NCBI RefSeq assembly: GCF_030272615.1
Contig: NC_081411.1
Coordinates: 184,319,572 to 184,383,571 of the forward strand
DNA: 64,000 nt
Reading direction: 5' to 3'
DNA from: Cryptomeria japonica
Taxonomy: Eukaryota > Streptophyta > Pinopsida > Cupressales > Cupressaceae
Shown: positions 42,678-53,859 of the stretch, one piece after another
Position numbering within the stretch: position 1 is the first letter of the stretch
Layout of the letters: each line of letters starts with the position of its first letter
Notes under the pieces: generated by a model
What the model was told of the DNA's origin: nothing
Database searches by the model: none
What the model saw: the letters and a program-made list of their open reading frames with translations, nothing else
Made by a program: the position numbers and the translations under genes

Positions 42678-44473
42678 TGATGCTCTGCAAAAAGGATTAG
42701 AAAATCTGTTTGATGGCAACACACACAAGAGCACAAGAAACAAACGTTAGTGTTAGCAAAAAAAGATTATCCTAAACAGGCATATCAAGAGAGATATTAA
42801 GCATGAAATAGAAAGCATATAAACATAGAATAAAATAGCTAATCAAGATGCTCATAGTTGCTCCTCCCTTGTTCCTCTCCTCTCCAAGTCCCAAATGAGT
42901 ATAGCTCTCAGCTTTTAGCACTAGCCATGGATGCCATATGGAGATTCAAGATGGTTGAATATGATAAGCAAATACTATGCAAGAGTAGATAGTGATGCCA
43001 TGAAAAAGCTCTATGCTAATGCTAGTATAACAACAATACTCTAAATGCCTCCTTTTGCTTGAGGAGAAGGGTTCTATTTATAGAAGAAATTGGGAAATGA
43101 AGGGTTAAGATTGAATGGTTTAATCAAGGGCCAAGTTTGAAAGTTGGGGATCCATGTGCACAATTGGCACCAATAAAATGGTGACAAGTGTCAACATAGG
43201 ATTGGGTTGAGAGAAGAGGTTGGAGGCATTAAAGGCCTGAGAAGACTTCATGGTTATCTAGAAGGTAAGGGTCAAGCCTAAGTTAGGATTACCCACTGGA
43301 TTAGGAGTTAATGCAAGGATAAACCTTTGTGCAAATGATTAAGAGATAATCATGGTCAAAGCATTAATGGCCTGATGAGACCTTTGGGTTGGGTAGAGGT
43401 TGAGTCAAAACAAATGTTTTAACCATGTGGGAGGGTTTGAGGTAACCATTAATGGTTATTGGAGACTTTGGGGATTAAGTGGTTGAAGGTTGAAAGTCTT
43501 CAATGGTTATCAAAGACTTTGAGCCATTTAGTGGTTGAAGGTTGAAAGCCTTTAATGGTTATCAAAGACTTTGAGGGTTTGAGAAGTGACTTCCCTTTTG
43601 CTTAGGAATGTGACAAAGTTTAGAGAAGGGGTTAGGTTATTTAGAAGTGATTAGAAAATTCTAGAAGGGGTTTAGGCATGCAAGTGGATTTTGTAGGAAA
43701 ATTCAAGTGGGAGAAATTTTGGTATTTTCAATTAAAATAAAATCATTTATTTCAATTAAATGGTGTAATTTGCATTTGGATAAATATTCAAATAAATATT
43801 AATTTATTTAAATGAGAAAAATGAAGATAAAACATTAAAATGCTTGAAGACATTGAGGGAAACCATTAAAGGCTTGAAGACTTTTAAGGAAAACCATTAA
43901 AGTCTTAAGAAGACTTTAAGGGAAGCCATCAAGTTTGAAGACTTTAAGGGAAACCATTAAAGGTTTCAAGTGGGTGAGGATAAATAGGATTTTAAATAAA
44001 TAATTTATTTAAAATAATTGTGCAACTTGCTTTTGTAGGAAAATACAAGTGGGTGGAGGATAAAGGTGATTTTAAATAAATTATTTATTTAAAATAATTG
44101 TGCAACTTGCTTTTGTAGGAAAATGCAAGTGGGTAGAGAATAAAGGTGATTTAAATAAATGTTAATTTATTTAAATGTGAGAGGTGGGATTTTGGGGGAT
44201 TTAAATAAATATTAATTTATTTAAATGTGAGAGAATATTTAATTAAATAAATATGATTTATTTATTTAATTAATGATCTGAATTTGGTTAAGTGAATTAA
44301 ATCAAATAAATTGAATAATTTATTTAATTAATAGGAGAAGAGGGTTAAGATGAATTAATTAAATATTAATTTAATTAATTATTAATTGATGGTTAAATAA
44401 TCAAATAAATACTAAGTATTCATTTAATTACTAAGTATTCATTTAATTAAGTGGACAGATTTATGTGACTACA
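42678..44473 (-). repeat. 5' LTR of element 2 (1796 bp)
   Basis: On the minus strand it starts TGTAGTCACATAAATCTGTCC (44473) and ends ...GAGCATCA (42678), followed by the primer-binding site. It aligns with the solo LTR at 45292-46738 in opposite orientation. TATAAATAG lies at 43074-43082 (minus strand). It is about 350 bp longer than the solo LTR, at least partly because of internal tandem repeats (43440-43570, 43845-43965, 43975-44165). Confidence 0.85.
43440..44165. repeat. Tandem repeats inside the LTR of element 2
   Basis: Three kinds: a unit of about 70 bp (GTGGTTGAAGGTTGAAAG...TTATCAAAGACTTTGAG) twice; a unit of about 35 bp (GAAGACTTTAAGGGAAACCATTAAAG) four times; and a unit of about 80 bp (AAATAATTGTGCAACTTGCTTTTGTAGGAAAAT...) twice. 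Confidence 0.75.
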
Positions 44474-44755
44474 CTCCTTATATCTCTATCTTTTTAAAAC
44501 TCCATGTTTACCATATATATATATATATATATATTTCTCTCCCTTTCTCTATAGATATCTCTATCTCTTCCTCTCTTTTTGTACCTCTCTATCCCCCTAT
44601 CTTTCTATCTTTATCTCTCCATCTATTTTCCCTCTTTCTCTCTTGCTCTATCTTCATCTCTACCTCTATTTTTCTCTCTCCCCCTCTCTTTCTAAACATG
44701 TCTAGACCTCTATCCATACATCCTCTCTCTCTTTCTTTCCCTCTCTATCTCTTGA

Positions 44756-44821
<66 letters not shown>

Positions 44822-45286
44822 CTCTTTTACTCTTTATATGTATCTCTCCATATTTTTTCCATAATCTATCCTTCTATATGTATCAAGTTAAATCTCGCTA
44901 TCTCTCTCTACCAATATTTGTCTTTCTCTATATCACTTCCTATCTCTATCTTTATCTTTCTATCTCCCCCCCTCTCTAGTTATTTTTCTTTTCCATCTCT
45001 ATCAATTCCTTCTTCTATCTCTCTATTTATCTCTTCATATCTCTACCTTGCTCTCAATCTTCCTCTTTTCTTTCTTGATCTTCATCTTTACTTCTATCTC
45101 CATCTATATCTTCTTTTATAACTCTATCTATTTGCTCCCTCTCTCTCATTGTTTCCCCCTCCATCTCTCTATCCTCTAGGATGAAACTTTATTAGAATAT
45201 AATATTTATGATTATACATTGTATTTTATTCTATTAATAATGATGTCGCTCGTGTAAACTATATATATGTTAAGAACAACTCATTA

Positions 45287-45291
45287 CTTAG
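45287..45291. repeat. Target-site duplication of solo LTR, left (CTTAG)
   Basis: CTTAG before the LTR and again at 46739-46743 after it. Copy 1 has a single ATTACTTAGTGTTTTATT-like string at about 27790, the unoccupied site. Confidence 0.9.
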
Positions 45292-46738
45292 TGTAGTCAC
45301 ACAAATCTGTCCAGCTTAATTAAATGAATATTTTGTATTTATTTGATTAAAAATCCACTAACCATCAGTTAATTAAATTAATATTTAATTAATTCATCCC
45401 CAAACATTCTTCTATTAATTAAATAAATTATTCAATTTATTTTAATTAATTCATTAAAATCAAATTCCAATTAATTAAATAAATAAAATCAATTTATTTA
45501 ATTAAAATCTCTTTTTCCTCTTTTAAATAAATTAAATTAACATTTATTTAAATCATTTTAAAAACCTCCCCCACTTGCATTTTCCTACAAATGCAACTTG
45601 CACACATTTATTGAAATAAATGAATTTTTATTTTAATAAAATCCTATTTTCCCTCACCCACCAAATCCACTTGCAAATCTAATCCTCTTCTAGATTCTTC
45701 TAATAGCTTCTAATTAGCCTAAACCATCTTCTAAACTTTGTCACATTCCTAAGCAAATGGAGTCACTTCTCAAAGCCTAAAAGTCTTTGATAACCATTAA
45801 AGGCTTTCAACCTTCAACCACTTAATTCCTCAAAGTCTTTGATAACCATTGAAGGCTTCCAACTTTCAACCACCAAATCCCCAAAGTCTCCAATAACCAT
45901 TAATGGTTAATTCAAACTCTCCCACATGGTTAAAACATTTGTTTTGACTCAACCTCTACCCAACCCAAGGGTCTCATCAAGCCTTTAATGCTTTGACCAT
46001 GATTATCTCTTAATCATTTGCACAAAGGTTTATCCTTGGATTAACTCTTAATCTAGTGGATAATCTTAATTTAGGCTTGACCCTTACCTTTTAGATAACC
46101 ATGAGGTCTTTTCAGGCCTTTAATGCCTCCAACCTCTTCTCTCAACCCAATCCTGTATTGACACTTGTCACCATTTTATTGGTGCAAATTGTGCACATGG
46201 ATCCCCAACTTTCAAGCTTGACCCTTGATTAAACCTTTCAATCCTGGCCATCCATTGCTCCATTTTTCCTATAAATAGAGCCCATTCCTTCATAATCCAG
46301 ATCCTGAAAACTTGTATGCATTTAGGCTATAGACATTTTTAGAGAGCATTTAGCATAGCATAACTAAAATCTTGTCTTTCGGTAAAATCAATCATTTTAG
46401 CATCAATAGTATATTATTTAGCTTTTCATTTCACATTTAGAGCTATACTACAATCTCAATCCTCCATAAGCATCCATAGTGCAAAAAGCTGCTGAGAGCT
46501 ACACTATTTTGGAACTTGGAGAGGAGAGGAACAAGGGAGAAGAAGTTAAGGTCATGCTAAGAGGCAGTTGGAGATGTCTCATAATCTTTGTTTTGTTTAT
46601 TAGATATATTAGCATGCTTTTTAGTGTCTCTTTTGGTATGCCTTCATAGATTAGTTTTTGATTGACTAACACTAATCGTTTTTGTGTCTTTGGTGTTGTT
46701 TATCATTTGCTAACCTTGTGCCATTTAGGAGGGCATCA
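45292..46738 (+). mobile_element. Solo LTR of the element-2 family (1447 bp)
   Basis: Starts TGTAGTCACACAAATCTGTCC and ends GGAGGGCATCA, flanked by CTTAG on both sides, and absent from copy 1. It is homologous to the LTR of element 2 along its length but in the opposite orientation. TATAAATAG at 46270-46278 is a candidate TATA box. No internal sequence: the product of LTR-LTR recombination. Confidence 0.92.
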
Positions 46739-46816
46739 CTTAGTGTTTTATTACATGATGACATCTCTTAGTGAGAGTAGCTTTGTTTGAAACAATGCTA
46801 CTTCGAACATTGTCTC

Positions 46817-47847
46817 AAAGAAGGGCAAAATGTAAACACTTAAAATTGTCCCATTAGTAATATCACTAATAATTCTTCTATATTAATTAAATAATATTTA
46901 ATTATTTCAATTTTAATCTAATTTCATTCTTCTAAGTCAATAATATCATTTTCCATCATAAGATATAATTATTCAATTTCTTTCTTAATCATCTAATCAT
47001 TTAATCATTCTTCTTCAAAAATTAATTAAATAATTTTATTATTTAATTAATTATGATTATTTACCTTAATTAAATAATTTTATTATTTAATTAAGTTCAA
47101 TTTCTATTTTCCCATAATTAAATAATTTATTTAAATTATTTAATTACGTAATTATGTCCCCCAAATGATTTTATTTTTATAAATTTATCTAACTTAATTT
47201 CCCATCATTTTGAATAATTCAAATCTCCCCAAATTCAAATTTCTTCCAATTAATTTGATTTATTGTAAATTTACGTGTTGTTTAACATTTTCGAAAACCA
47301 AAATGCAAATTAAATTACATTTCATGGTAATTTCCTACAACACATGCCAAAAATCTATCTGCCACTAACATCTAGTCAACTCTCAATCAACCTTTTTTGA
47401 CTAATCGGGTAACTATCAATCACCTTGTTTTTACTGATAAACCAATTTAGTTAACAACTTAATCAATTTAGTCATCTAGTCAATCAATCCAGTTAACTAA
47501 CCAATAAAATTTACTGACTAATCAATCAATTATGTTCAACTCCCAATCAAACTAGTTATCTCTTCAATCAAGATAGTTGATCTATCAATCAAACTTAGTC
47601 AGCATGAACAATTCTCTTCCACCAACATGTCACATAAAATATCAACAATTGATAGATTCAGTTCTCAATCACATCTCAACCATCCAATCAGACTCTCTAG
47701 AATATATAAATTGAACATCATTTTCCTTTTTTGAAGAATCACTATCTTCAAATTCTTGTGTCATCATATTGTTGGTCTTTCACAACACAACTCTGAGAGC
47801 AATCATACCAACATATCACAAGAAGCAGGAGAGAAATGGAAGTGACA
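46817..47847 (+). mobile_element. Polypurine tract plus 1017-bp LTR of another family (copy 2)
   Basis: Duplicate of 27871-28901, with the polypurine tract AAAGAAGGGCAAAA at 46817-46830 and the LTR at 46831-47847. Same length, a handful of substitutions. Confidence 0.65.
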
Positions 47848-49379
47848 TGGATAGATTCAACACGAGGTTTTTGATGCATTAATTTATTTTTTTTGTTGAA
47901 TTCTTATAGCATACTTTCATTGATGTTATAGATTTGATTAATTAAATTGGTCTTGGTGGTTTCTCGTTAATCTAATTATAATAATGGTGAATTTACATGT
48001 ACATAATAAGTTATAATTAATATTACATAAATATAATTAAAATAATAAATCTTAAACTAATAATTAATAATTAAGTTTAAGATTATTTTTATTATTATAA
48101 TTATAATTATAATTACATGAATTTTTAGTTATATTAAGATTATGTTTTTAAGAAAAATATATATTTTCACTATATTATTTATATTATAATATAACTATTA
48201 CTATTATTTTATTGAAGTGAGAGTCATAGTTAATATTACATAAACATAATTAAAAAAATAGAATTTTAAAATAATAATAATTATGAATTACAACAAATAA
48301 TTTTATTACAATACTATGAAGAAGAATTATCCGCGTAGAACTTCTCACTTATATTTTGAAAAATAAAACATTATTAAAAACTATATATTTATTTTCAAAA
48401 ATAACTTTATTTGTAATATTATAAACAAAAAATAGAAAACTATTTAAAATAAATAGTTATTTTAAAATATAAAATATTTAGAAAACCTAAAAATTTTATA
48501 AATTTTTAAACCAATAATATTTTTTACATTATAAATTCAAAAATATAAATCTCAAAATTTCAAAAATATAAATCTCAAATTTATAATAAAAATAATAATA
48601 ATCTCTTCTGATATGTGTAAAACACTCCCTAATAAATAAATAAATAAGATGCTCCAAGAAAGATCCTTCCATTTCATGTCAAATATTTTACACTGAAGGG
48701 GTATCTTATATTTTACATTATAAGTTCAAAGATACGTCGAAGGCATATCTTATATGAGATGCACCTCCTATATTTCAAAATCAATGGCAAAAATGGATTA
48801 AAAAAGGATGTAAGATGATGCAATAGATCCTGATCGTTCATCATTTTCGATTTACTTTTCGGTTGAAGTAATAGAAATACATCTCCTTTTTAATCCTCTT
48901 CAATTTTTACCTCTTCTTGCTTCAATCCTACAAGGAAAAACACACATTCCATTTTAATCCCTCTCCTCATGAATGGAAATTTTCCACAAGCAAAACAGAG
49001 AATCGTTTTTCAATCAAGAATTAAAAAATACCAGGAAGGTCGGCCTTGAGAACGTGTGCATCAGGGTTTCCTTCTAATTGATCTGTGTATTTGCTACAGT
49101 CGTTGCATCCCTTGCAAAATCTGTGGAGGAACTTGCTACATCCCTGAAAATTGAGGAATCGAAAACCTGAAAATGATCCCACACGTCCACTAAAAATGGA
49201 TCGTACACAACAAAGGACCTCCTACCCCAAAGACTTGGAATAAGAGACATTTGTTAGCGCTTCACAATAAAAGCTTTGCAAATCAAAATTTGTGCTTAAA
49301 ATATTCTAATGCTAGGGCAATTCCAGATTGCTCATATATATAATGCTAATAGGTTGCAATCATACGAAGGCTGTGGCAA
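47848..49379. other. AT-rich gene-free stretch (copy 2)
   Basis: Counterpart of 28902-30429 with scattered substitutions. Nothing coding. Confidence 0.5.
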
Positions 49380-49776
49380 AGGTCAAGTAGTTCCAGATGT
49401 TCCCGAAGCCACTAGAGTCTTCTAGCGGTTATGGCAACCACATTGTCTCATGGAAAGCAATGATTGTAGGATACACACAAAACAACATGTTGAAAAGGCC
49501 TTCAAAAATTTAAGCAAATGCAATTGGTAGACCTTGTAAACCCAGTCTCGCTAACTTTTTCCAGTATCCTTCCACGTTGTGCAAAAATGGGTGCTTTAGA
49601 ACTAGGAATGGATATCCATAAAACCATAATCCAATGTGGACTCTCATCGGATGTCATCCTTGCAAATGCCATGGTAGAAATGTAAGCAAAATGTGGAAGC
49701 CTACAAAAGGCGCTAGAATTGTTTGACAAAATGTCTCAAAAAGAAGTAGTCTCATGGAATGCGATGATTTCATGAT
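49380..49776 (+). pseudogene. PPR (PLS-type) protein fragment, copy 2
   Basis: Duplicate of the relic at 30430-30830. It has an additional in-frame stop (TAA at 49683-49685) where copy 1 has a Tyr codon, plus a few other substitutions. It was already dead before duplication, since both copies share the upstream frameshift. Confidence 0.75.
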
Positions 49777-51217
49777 GTGCACAAAGTTAATTCTTTGGAA
49801 ATGCCTTAGAATCTTGTAAACAATTGACAGGTGTAAAGCCATCTTCAATTTCAAGATCAGATTCTCTAGAAATGTCTTCTGCCATTTCCAATTTCCATTT
49901 CCTCCATGTCGGCTTGCAAGATCAAAGACAATTTGCCTCTCTCCACAATGACTTCTTTATAACTGTACAAGAAACAAGTCCCTGACTCCTCCACACCAAT
50001 AATGATGCAGAAGACCTATCTAATGTCGATCTCGAAACACCTCGTCGTGTCCTTCATATTAAGATCTAATTTTCATTTATTATAAACAGATTGAAGCAAC
50101 CATTGTAGGAAGATTGGTTTGGGTTTGGCCCATCTTTTGAAACAATGCCATCCAAAAATACACTGAAAATAGATAGTCCAGGTTAGAAGATTCTGTAATA
50201 GATAGTCCTAGCCTAAAAGAACTCTGCAATAGATGGGTGCCAAACAAAAGAAATTCCAATCAAACTTTTAGATAAATTATTGTGCCATAATGAAGTAGTC
50301 AAATGCCACTGTTTTAGAGAGAATTGAATGGATATTTGCGGTTAGAACATTTCAAAAACAATAATAATTTACACAAAAGTGTAAGATGGGGTGTGAAAAT
50401 TTTGTTTTCCATTCCAACACAATTCCATTGAAAAACAGAGAACTTGGAAACTTTATTTCAACTCAATTAAAATCTTCATGTATATCATCTTAAGAGAGAG
50501 AAGGCTTCCAAAAAATGTATAAACTAGTAAGCAAAATCAACTTGCTTTACAATCATGTTTTAACGCTACAACAGTAATCTTAGAAGGATATTCATAGAGC
50601 AGTTCAAAAAGACAAATTTGGCGTAACTGCGAGCATATGCACTTAAAATTAGATCCTGCAGAGCAGTTTGCTTAAAAAATTTGACTGAACTGATGCTAAA
50701 CACCATTTAATTTCATGAACTGAGAGGTATTAGTGTATCTAAATGCTTTGTCATTGTGAAATTAGGGAATGAACTTGCTTGACACATATGTGCTATTTCT
50801 AGAATATCTCCCTCTGATGTGTGTCTACCTATTAATAAATAGATTCACCCGCCCCCGATTCCTCCCTACTATCTTTTGCTGAAAGCATTCTTTATTTGAA
50901 ATGGATCGATTGATTTTTCAAATCAAGGGTCCATATTTCATTAAGGGGCATGCAAGACTATTGCAACGTCCACAACCATCCGATCATTTATCTTGGAATT
51001 TTGTATTTTGTCGTTCACGATTTTTTCCCTACCATTTGTTCACCCGTTGACTATCACTATTTTTCCCTTCTCTTCAAGTATATTTGTACGATGGGTAGTC
51101 TTCGCTATAGCTTAGGTAAATGCATATGAGATTGGGAGATTATTTAAGCAAAAGGAGACCACTTTAAACTCATAGCCTCTATTTTAAAAGTTAAGTTTAA
51201 CCAAACAAAACAACAAA
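49777..51217. other. Gene-free stretch (copy 2)
   Basis: Counterpart of 30836-32272. No coding or RNA gene recognised. Confidence 0.5.
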
Positions 51218-52100
51218 GGGCATGTTTCCATGCGACTGCTTAGCTTATTTTGGTTAGCAATAGCTGCTCAATTTTTTTAGGAAATATTTGTGGAGCTAGT
51301 GGCCCCATGAGTATATTTTTTTGCTAATTTTTAAGCAACATCTTAAAATTGGTATTAATAATATTAATAATAATTTGTACACAAGAAAAAATAGAAATAA
51401 AATATTAAAAAAAAAAGAGGGAAACAAATTTGTGAAGCCACGTGACATTTTTGGCAATAAACAGTTGCTGCTTATTTCGAGCCCCCCTATTTTCCCACAT
51501 CTTAGGGCATGTTCCCATGCGGCTACTTAGCTTATTTTGGCTAGCAGCCGCTGCTTAATATTTTTAGGGATTATTTGTGAAGCAGTTGACCTCATGGATA
51601 TTTATCTTTGCTGTTTATTTTTAAGCAAAACATCTTAAATTTGTATTAATAACATTAATACTAATTTGTGCACTTAAAATTTGGAAAAAAAAAAGAAATA
51701 AAATCTTAAAAAAAAGAGGGAAAGAAAATTGTGGAGCTATGTGACATTTTTGTTAATAAGCAACCACTTATTTCCAGCCCCCCCTTTTGTTCCATAGCTT
51801 ATTTCTAATTCCTAAACAATAGTTGCTCCACCAAAATAGGGAAAAATTCTTAATTATACATTTTTTTACAATTATTAAGTTGCATGGGAACACTTATTTG
51901 CTTAAATTTAAGCAGAAAATAGAGTTAAGCAGCCACATGGGAACATGATGTTATTTTCAATTCCTAAATAGTAGTTGCTCCACTAAAATAGCAAAAGATT
52001 CTAAATTATCCTTTCCCAACAATTTTAAATTTGCATGGGAATACTCGAGCAGCTTAAAATTAAGCAGAAAATGGACTTAAGCAGCCGCATGGGAAGATGA
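51218..52100. mobile_element. Outer Tourist-like MITE, interrupted by a younger copy
   Basis: Left arm 51218-51504 (GGGCATGTTTCCATGCGACTGCTTAGC...) and right arm 51954-52100 (...TTAAGCAGCCGCATGGGAAGATGA) are the two halves of one MITE. Both align to the matching halves of the inner MITE. No coding capacity. Confidence 0.7.
51505..51950. mobile_element. Inner Tourist-like (PIF/Harbinger-type) MITE, 446 bp
   Basis: Terminal inverted repeats CATGTTCCCATGCGGCTACTTA and, at the right end inverted, CATGTTCCCATGTGGCTGCTTA. TTA flanks both sides (51502-51504 and 51951-51953). The outer copy's sequence closes seamlessly when the insert and one TTA are removed. A TTA target duplication with a GGGCATGTT-like terminus is typical of Tourist/Harbinger MITEs. 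Confidence 0.8.
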
Positions 52101-53099
52101 AGTAATAGCTCTTTTTTCGATGTACCTTAATATTATAAAATATTATTTCAAAAGGATTCTTTCTTAAAGATATTTTTAAAAATATTTTGTGGTGTATTCT
52201 ATTATCTTTTATATCAATTATTTTATTATATATTTAGTTTAAAGAAAATTTATATTATAATTATATATTTAAAAATATTTATGATTTAACTATTTTTTCA
52301 ATATACATATTATATAAGATATAATTAATATATTAAATATTTATATTTATCTTATTTAAATTAATGTATAAGAAATCCAATATTTTGACTAATCTTTTAG
52401 AGAGATGAAATGATAAGGGTGAAAGGTGATAAATTAGGTAGGAGGCAGGAGGGAGGGACCAAAAACTGTTACTTACCCTAAATAATATAAGCCATTAAAA
52501 CTTAATTGTCCAAACACTAGTCAAGTGTCATGCCCAAGCTTTTGGGCACAAACGGAATAATTTTTTTTTTTTTTAAATATACTTAACCTAGTACGACTAA
52601 CTTAATAAAACAATGCAACTCATTTGTTCTTAACTATGTTTTGAGTGAATCAAACAACTAAGCCAATTGGCAAAATAAAACATATTAGTTACAAGCGGAT
52701 TAAAAATCTCTAACAAAATAAATATTGTCTTCCATTAATACATAATTAAAATCTCAAACTTAACAATTAATCTCAAATTTAAATGATCAATATTTATCTT
52801 ATAGTTCTTTAATTACCTAGGATCTAATAAATTGTCCTAGTCATTAGATTAAACAAACCTATTAGATAAAATTTTCATAAAATAAAATACCTTATAAATT
52901 CAAAATTTAAAAGGGCCAACTTGACCCTACATATTTCATTTTGTTTTCCCAAGGGTTTATCCTACCCAAGAGTTTTAAATTCTTCTTATTAAAATGCTTC
53001 TACAATCATTTAATAATTTAAAAGTGCATTAATTAATTTACAAGTAACCATTTGGATTCCATATAAATATAAAATTTAATTACATATATATATTTATAA

Positions 53100-53101
<2 letters not shown>
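52101..53101. other. AT-rich gene-free stretch
   Basis: No ORF or RNA gene recognised. It has a T-run at about 52561-52574 and is otherwise AT-rich and apparently unique in the window. Confidence 0.5.

Positions 53102-53173
<72 letters not shown>
53102..53173. repeat. (TA)n microsatellite, about 72 bp
   Basis: Uninterrupted AT dinucleotides on the left side of the GC-rich island. Confidence 0.95.
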
Positions 53174-53175
<2 letters not shown>

Positions 53176-53314
53176 CAAGAGGAAAAGGGGGGGTTTTTTT
53201 TTTCTTTATTTTATTTATTTACTTATAAAAGAATTCAACCAATGTCACAAACTATCCCTAATTTTTTTAAACACCCACCCCACACATAATTTTATTTAAA
53301 ACTTATGTGTGTTT

Positions 53315-53422
53315 GCCCTAACCCGAAACTAGGGTTAGGGCTTGTGTGTTATAACATACACACATTTTTTTTTTTTCTTTATCTATTAGCATTTTTCCCT
53401 AACCCGAAAATTGGGTTAGGGC
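53315..53422. repeat. Two telomere-motif hairpins, 82 bp apart
   Basis: 53315-53341 reads GCCCTAACCC-gaaacta-GGGTTAGGGC, and 53398-53422 reads CCCTAACCC-gaaaatt-GGGTTAGGG. Both are perfect inverted repeats built on CCCTAA/TTAGGG-like units. The TTAGGG form resembles vertebrate-type rather than the usual TTTAGGG plant repeat. The surrounding bases (GGGCTT(g/a)TG(t/a)GTG) are also repeated. Confidence 0.8.
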
Positions 53423-53429
53423 TTATGAG

Positions 53430-53790
53430 TGTGTATGTGTGTGTGCAGGTGCGGCCGCGGTGGCCTGAGCTTTAAAACTCGGCGGAGCTGAAAGAGAAAT
53501 GGCAGAGGGATCCGAGCCGGGGTTTTTCGCGGGAGTGGGAGGAGGCGGTGGGGGGGGTTTCCCCCGGGCGTTACTGTGCTTACCCACAGTGCGGCTGAGT
53601 ACCGTCCACTGTGGATAAACACAGTGGCAGTCGGGAGCCACCACCACTGTGGTTGCCCACAGTGGGGGACTCGGTGCCGTCCATTGTGGTTTCCCATAGT
53701 GGCGGTCCCAAGCCGTCCACTGTAAACAACCACAGTGGAGGCACAATTGCGCCGTCCACTGTGTTCACAGGGGTTCGGTTTCACCGAAAT
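53430..53790. other. GC-rich island
   Basis: A sharply GC- and CpG-rich block in otherwise AT-rich DNA: GGTGCGGCCGCGGTGG near 53450, a G run with CCCCCGGGCG at 53550-53570, then the hairpin array. Open frames through it exist in several phases on the minus strand but look like products of composition and repetition. Confidence 0.7.
53572..53775. repeat. Array of six short hairpins (CCACTGTGG/CCACAGTGG), 35-39-bp spacing
   Basis: Dyads begin near 53572, 53607, 53645, 53682, 53718 and 53757. The clearest is CCACTGTGG-ttgc-CCACAGTGG at 53644-53665. Others have loops of 2-8 bases and one or two mismatches. The spacers share GCCGT before each left arm but are otherwise different. Confidence 0.85.
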
Positions 53791-53853
53791 CATGGTGATA
53801 TTTTTTTGTTATTTATTTATTTATTTATATTAGTTTTATAATATGGTAAAAAA

Positions 53854-53859
<6 letters not shown>

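Larger units (their letters stand above)
32515..44473 (-). mobile_element. Element 2: Tat-lineage Ty3/gypsy retrotransposon, 3'-truncated
   Basis: About 12 kb on the minus strand: 5' LTR (42678-44473), primer-binding site, long leader, gag, protease, RT, degenerate RNase H, second (archaeal-type) RNase H, integrase, then a 155-base untranslated stub that stops at 32515 against a MITE arm. The 3' LTR and polypurine tract are gone. A dual RNase H between RT and integrase is a known signature of the plant Tat lineage. There is no chromodomain. Gag is open; pol is broken by one frameshift and several nonsense codons. The right flank CTCCT (44474-44478) is the likely target-duplication half; its unfilled counterpart is at 26919-26923. 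Confidence 0.85.
44474..51458 (+). repeat. Segmental duplicate, copy 2 (6985 bp)
   Basis: Collinear with 26919-32514. It begins exactly at the outer end of the 5' LTR of element 2 and continues into a complete outer MITE. The length difference of about 1.39 kb from copy 1 is explained by the solo LTR plus its target duplication (1452 bp) minus shorter microsatellites. Confidence 0.9.

Noticed and set aside
53572-53775. CRISPR-like array (dyad repeats with different spacers)
   Set aside because: Clearly eukaryotic nuclear context, repeats too degenerate, spacers of only about 15 bases, and no cas genes.
53416-53793. Three overlapping minus-strand frames and one plus-strand frame through the GC island
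   Set aside because: Their residues follow the hairpin repeat period and all frames are open equally. No start context or family resemblance.
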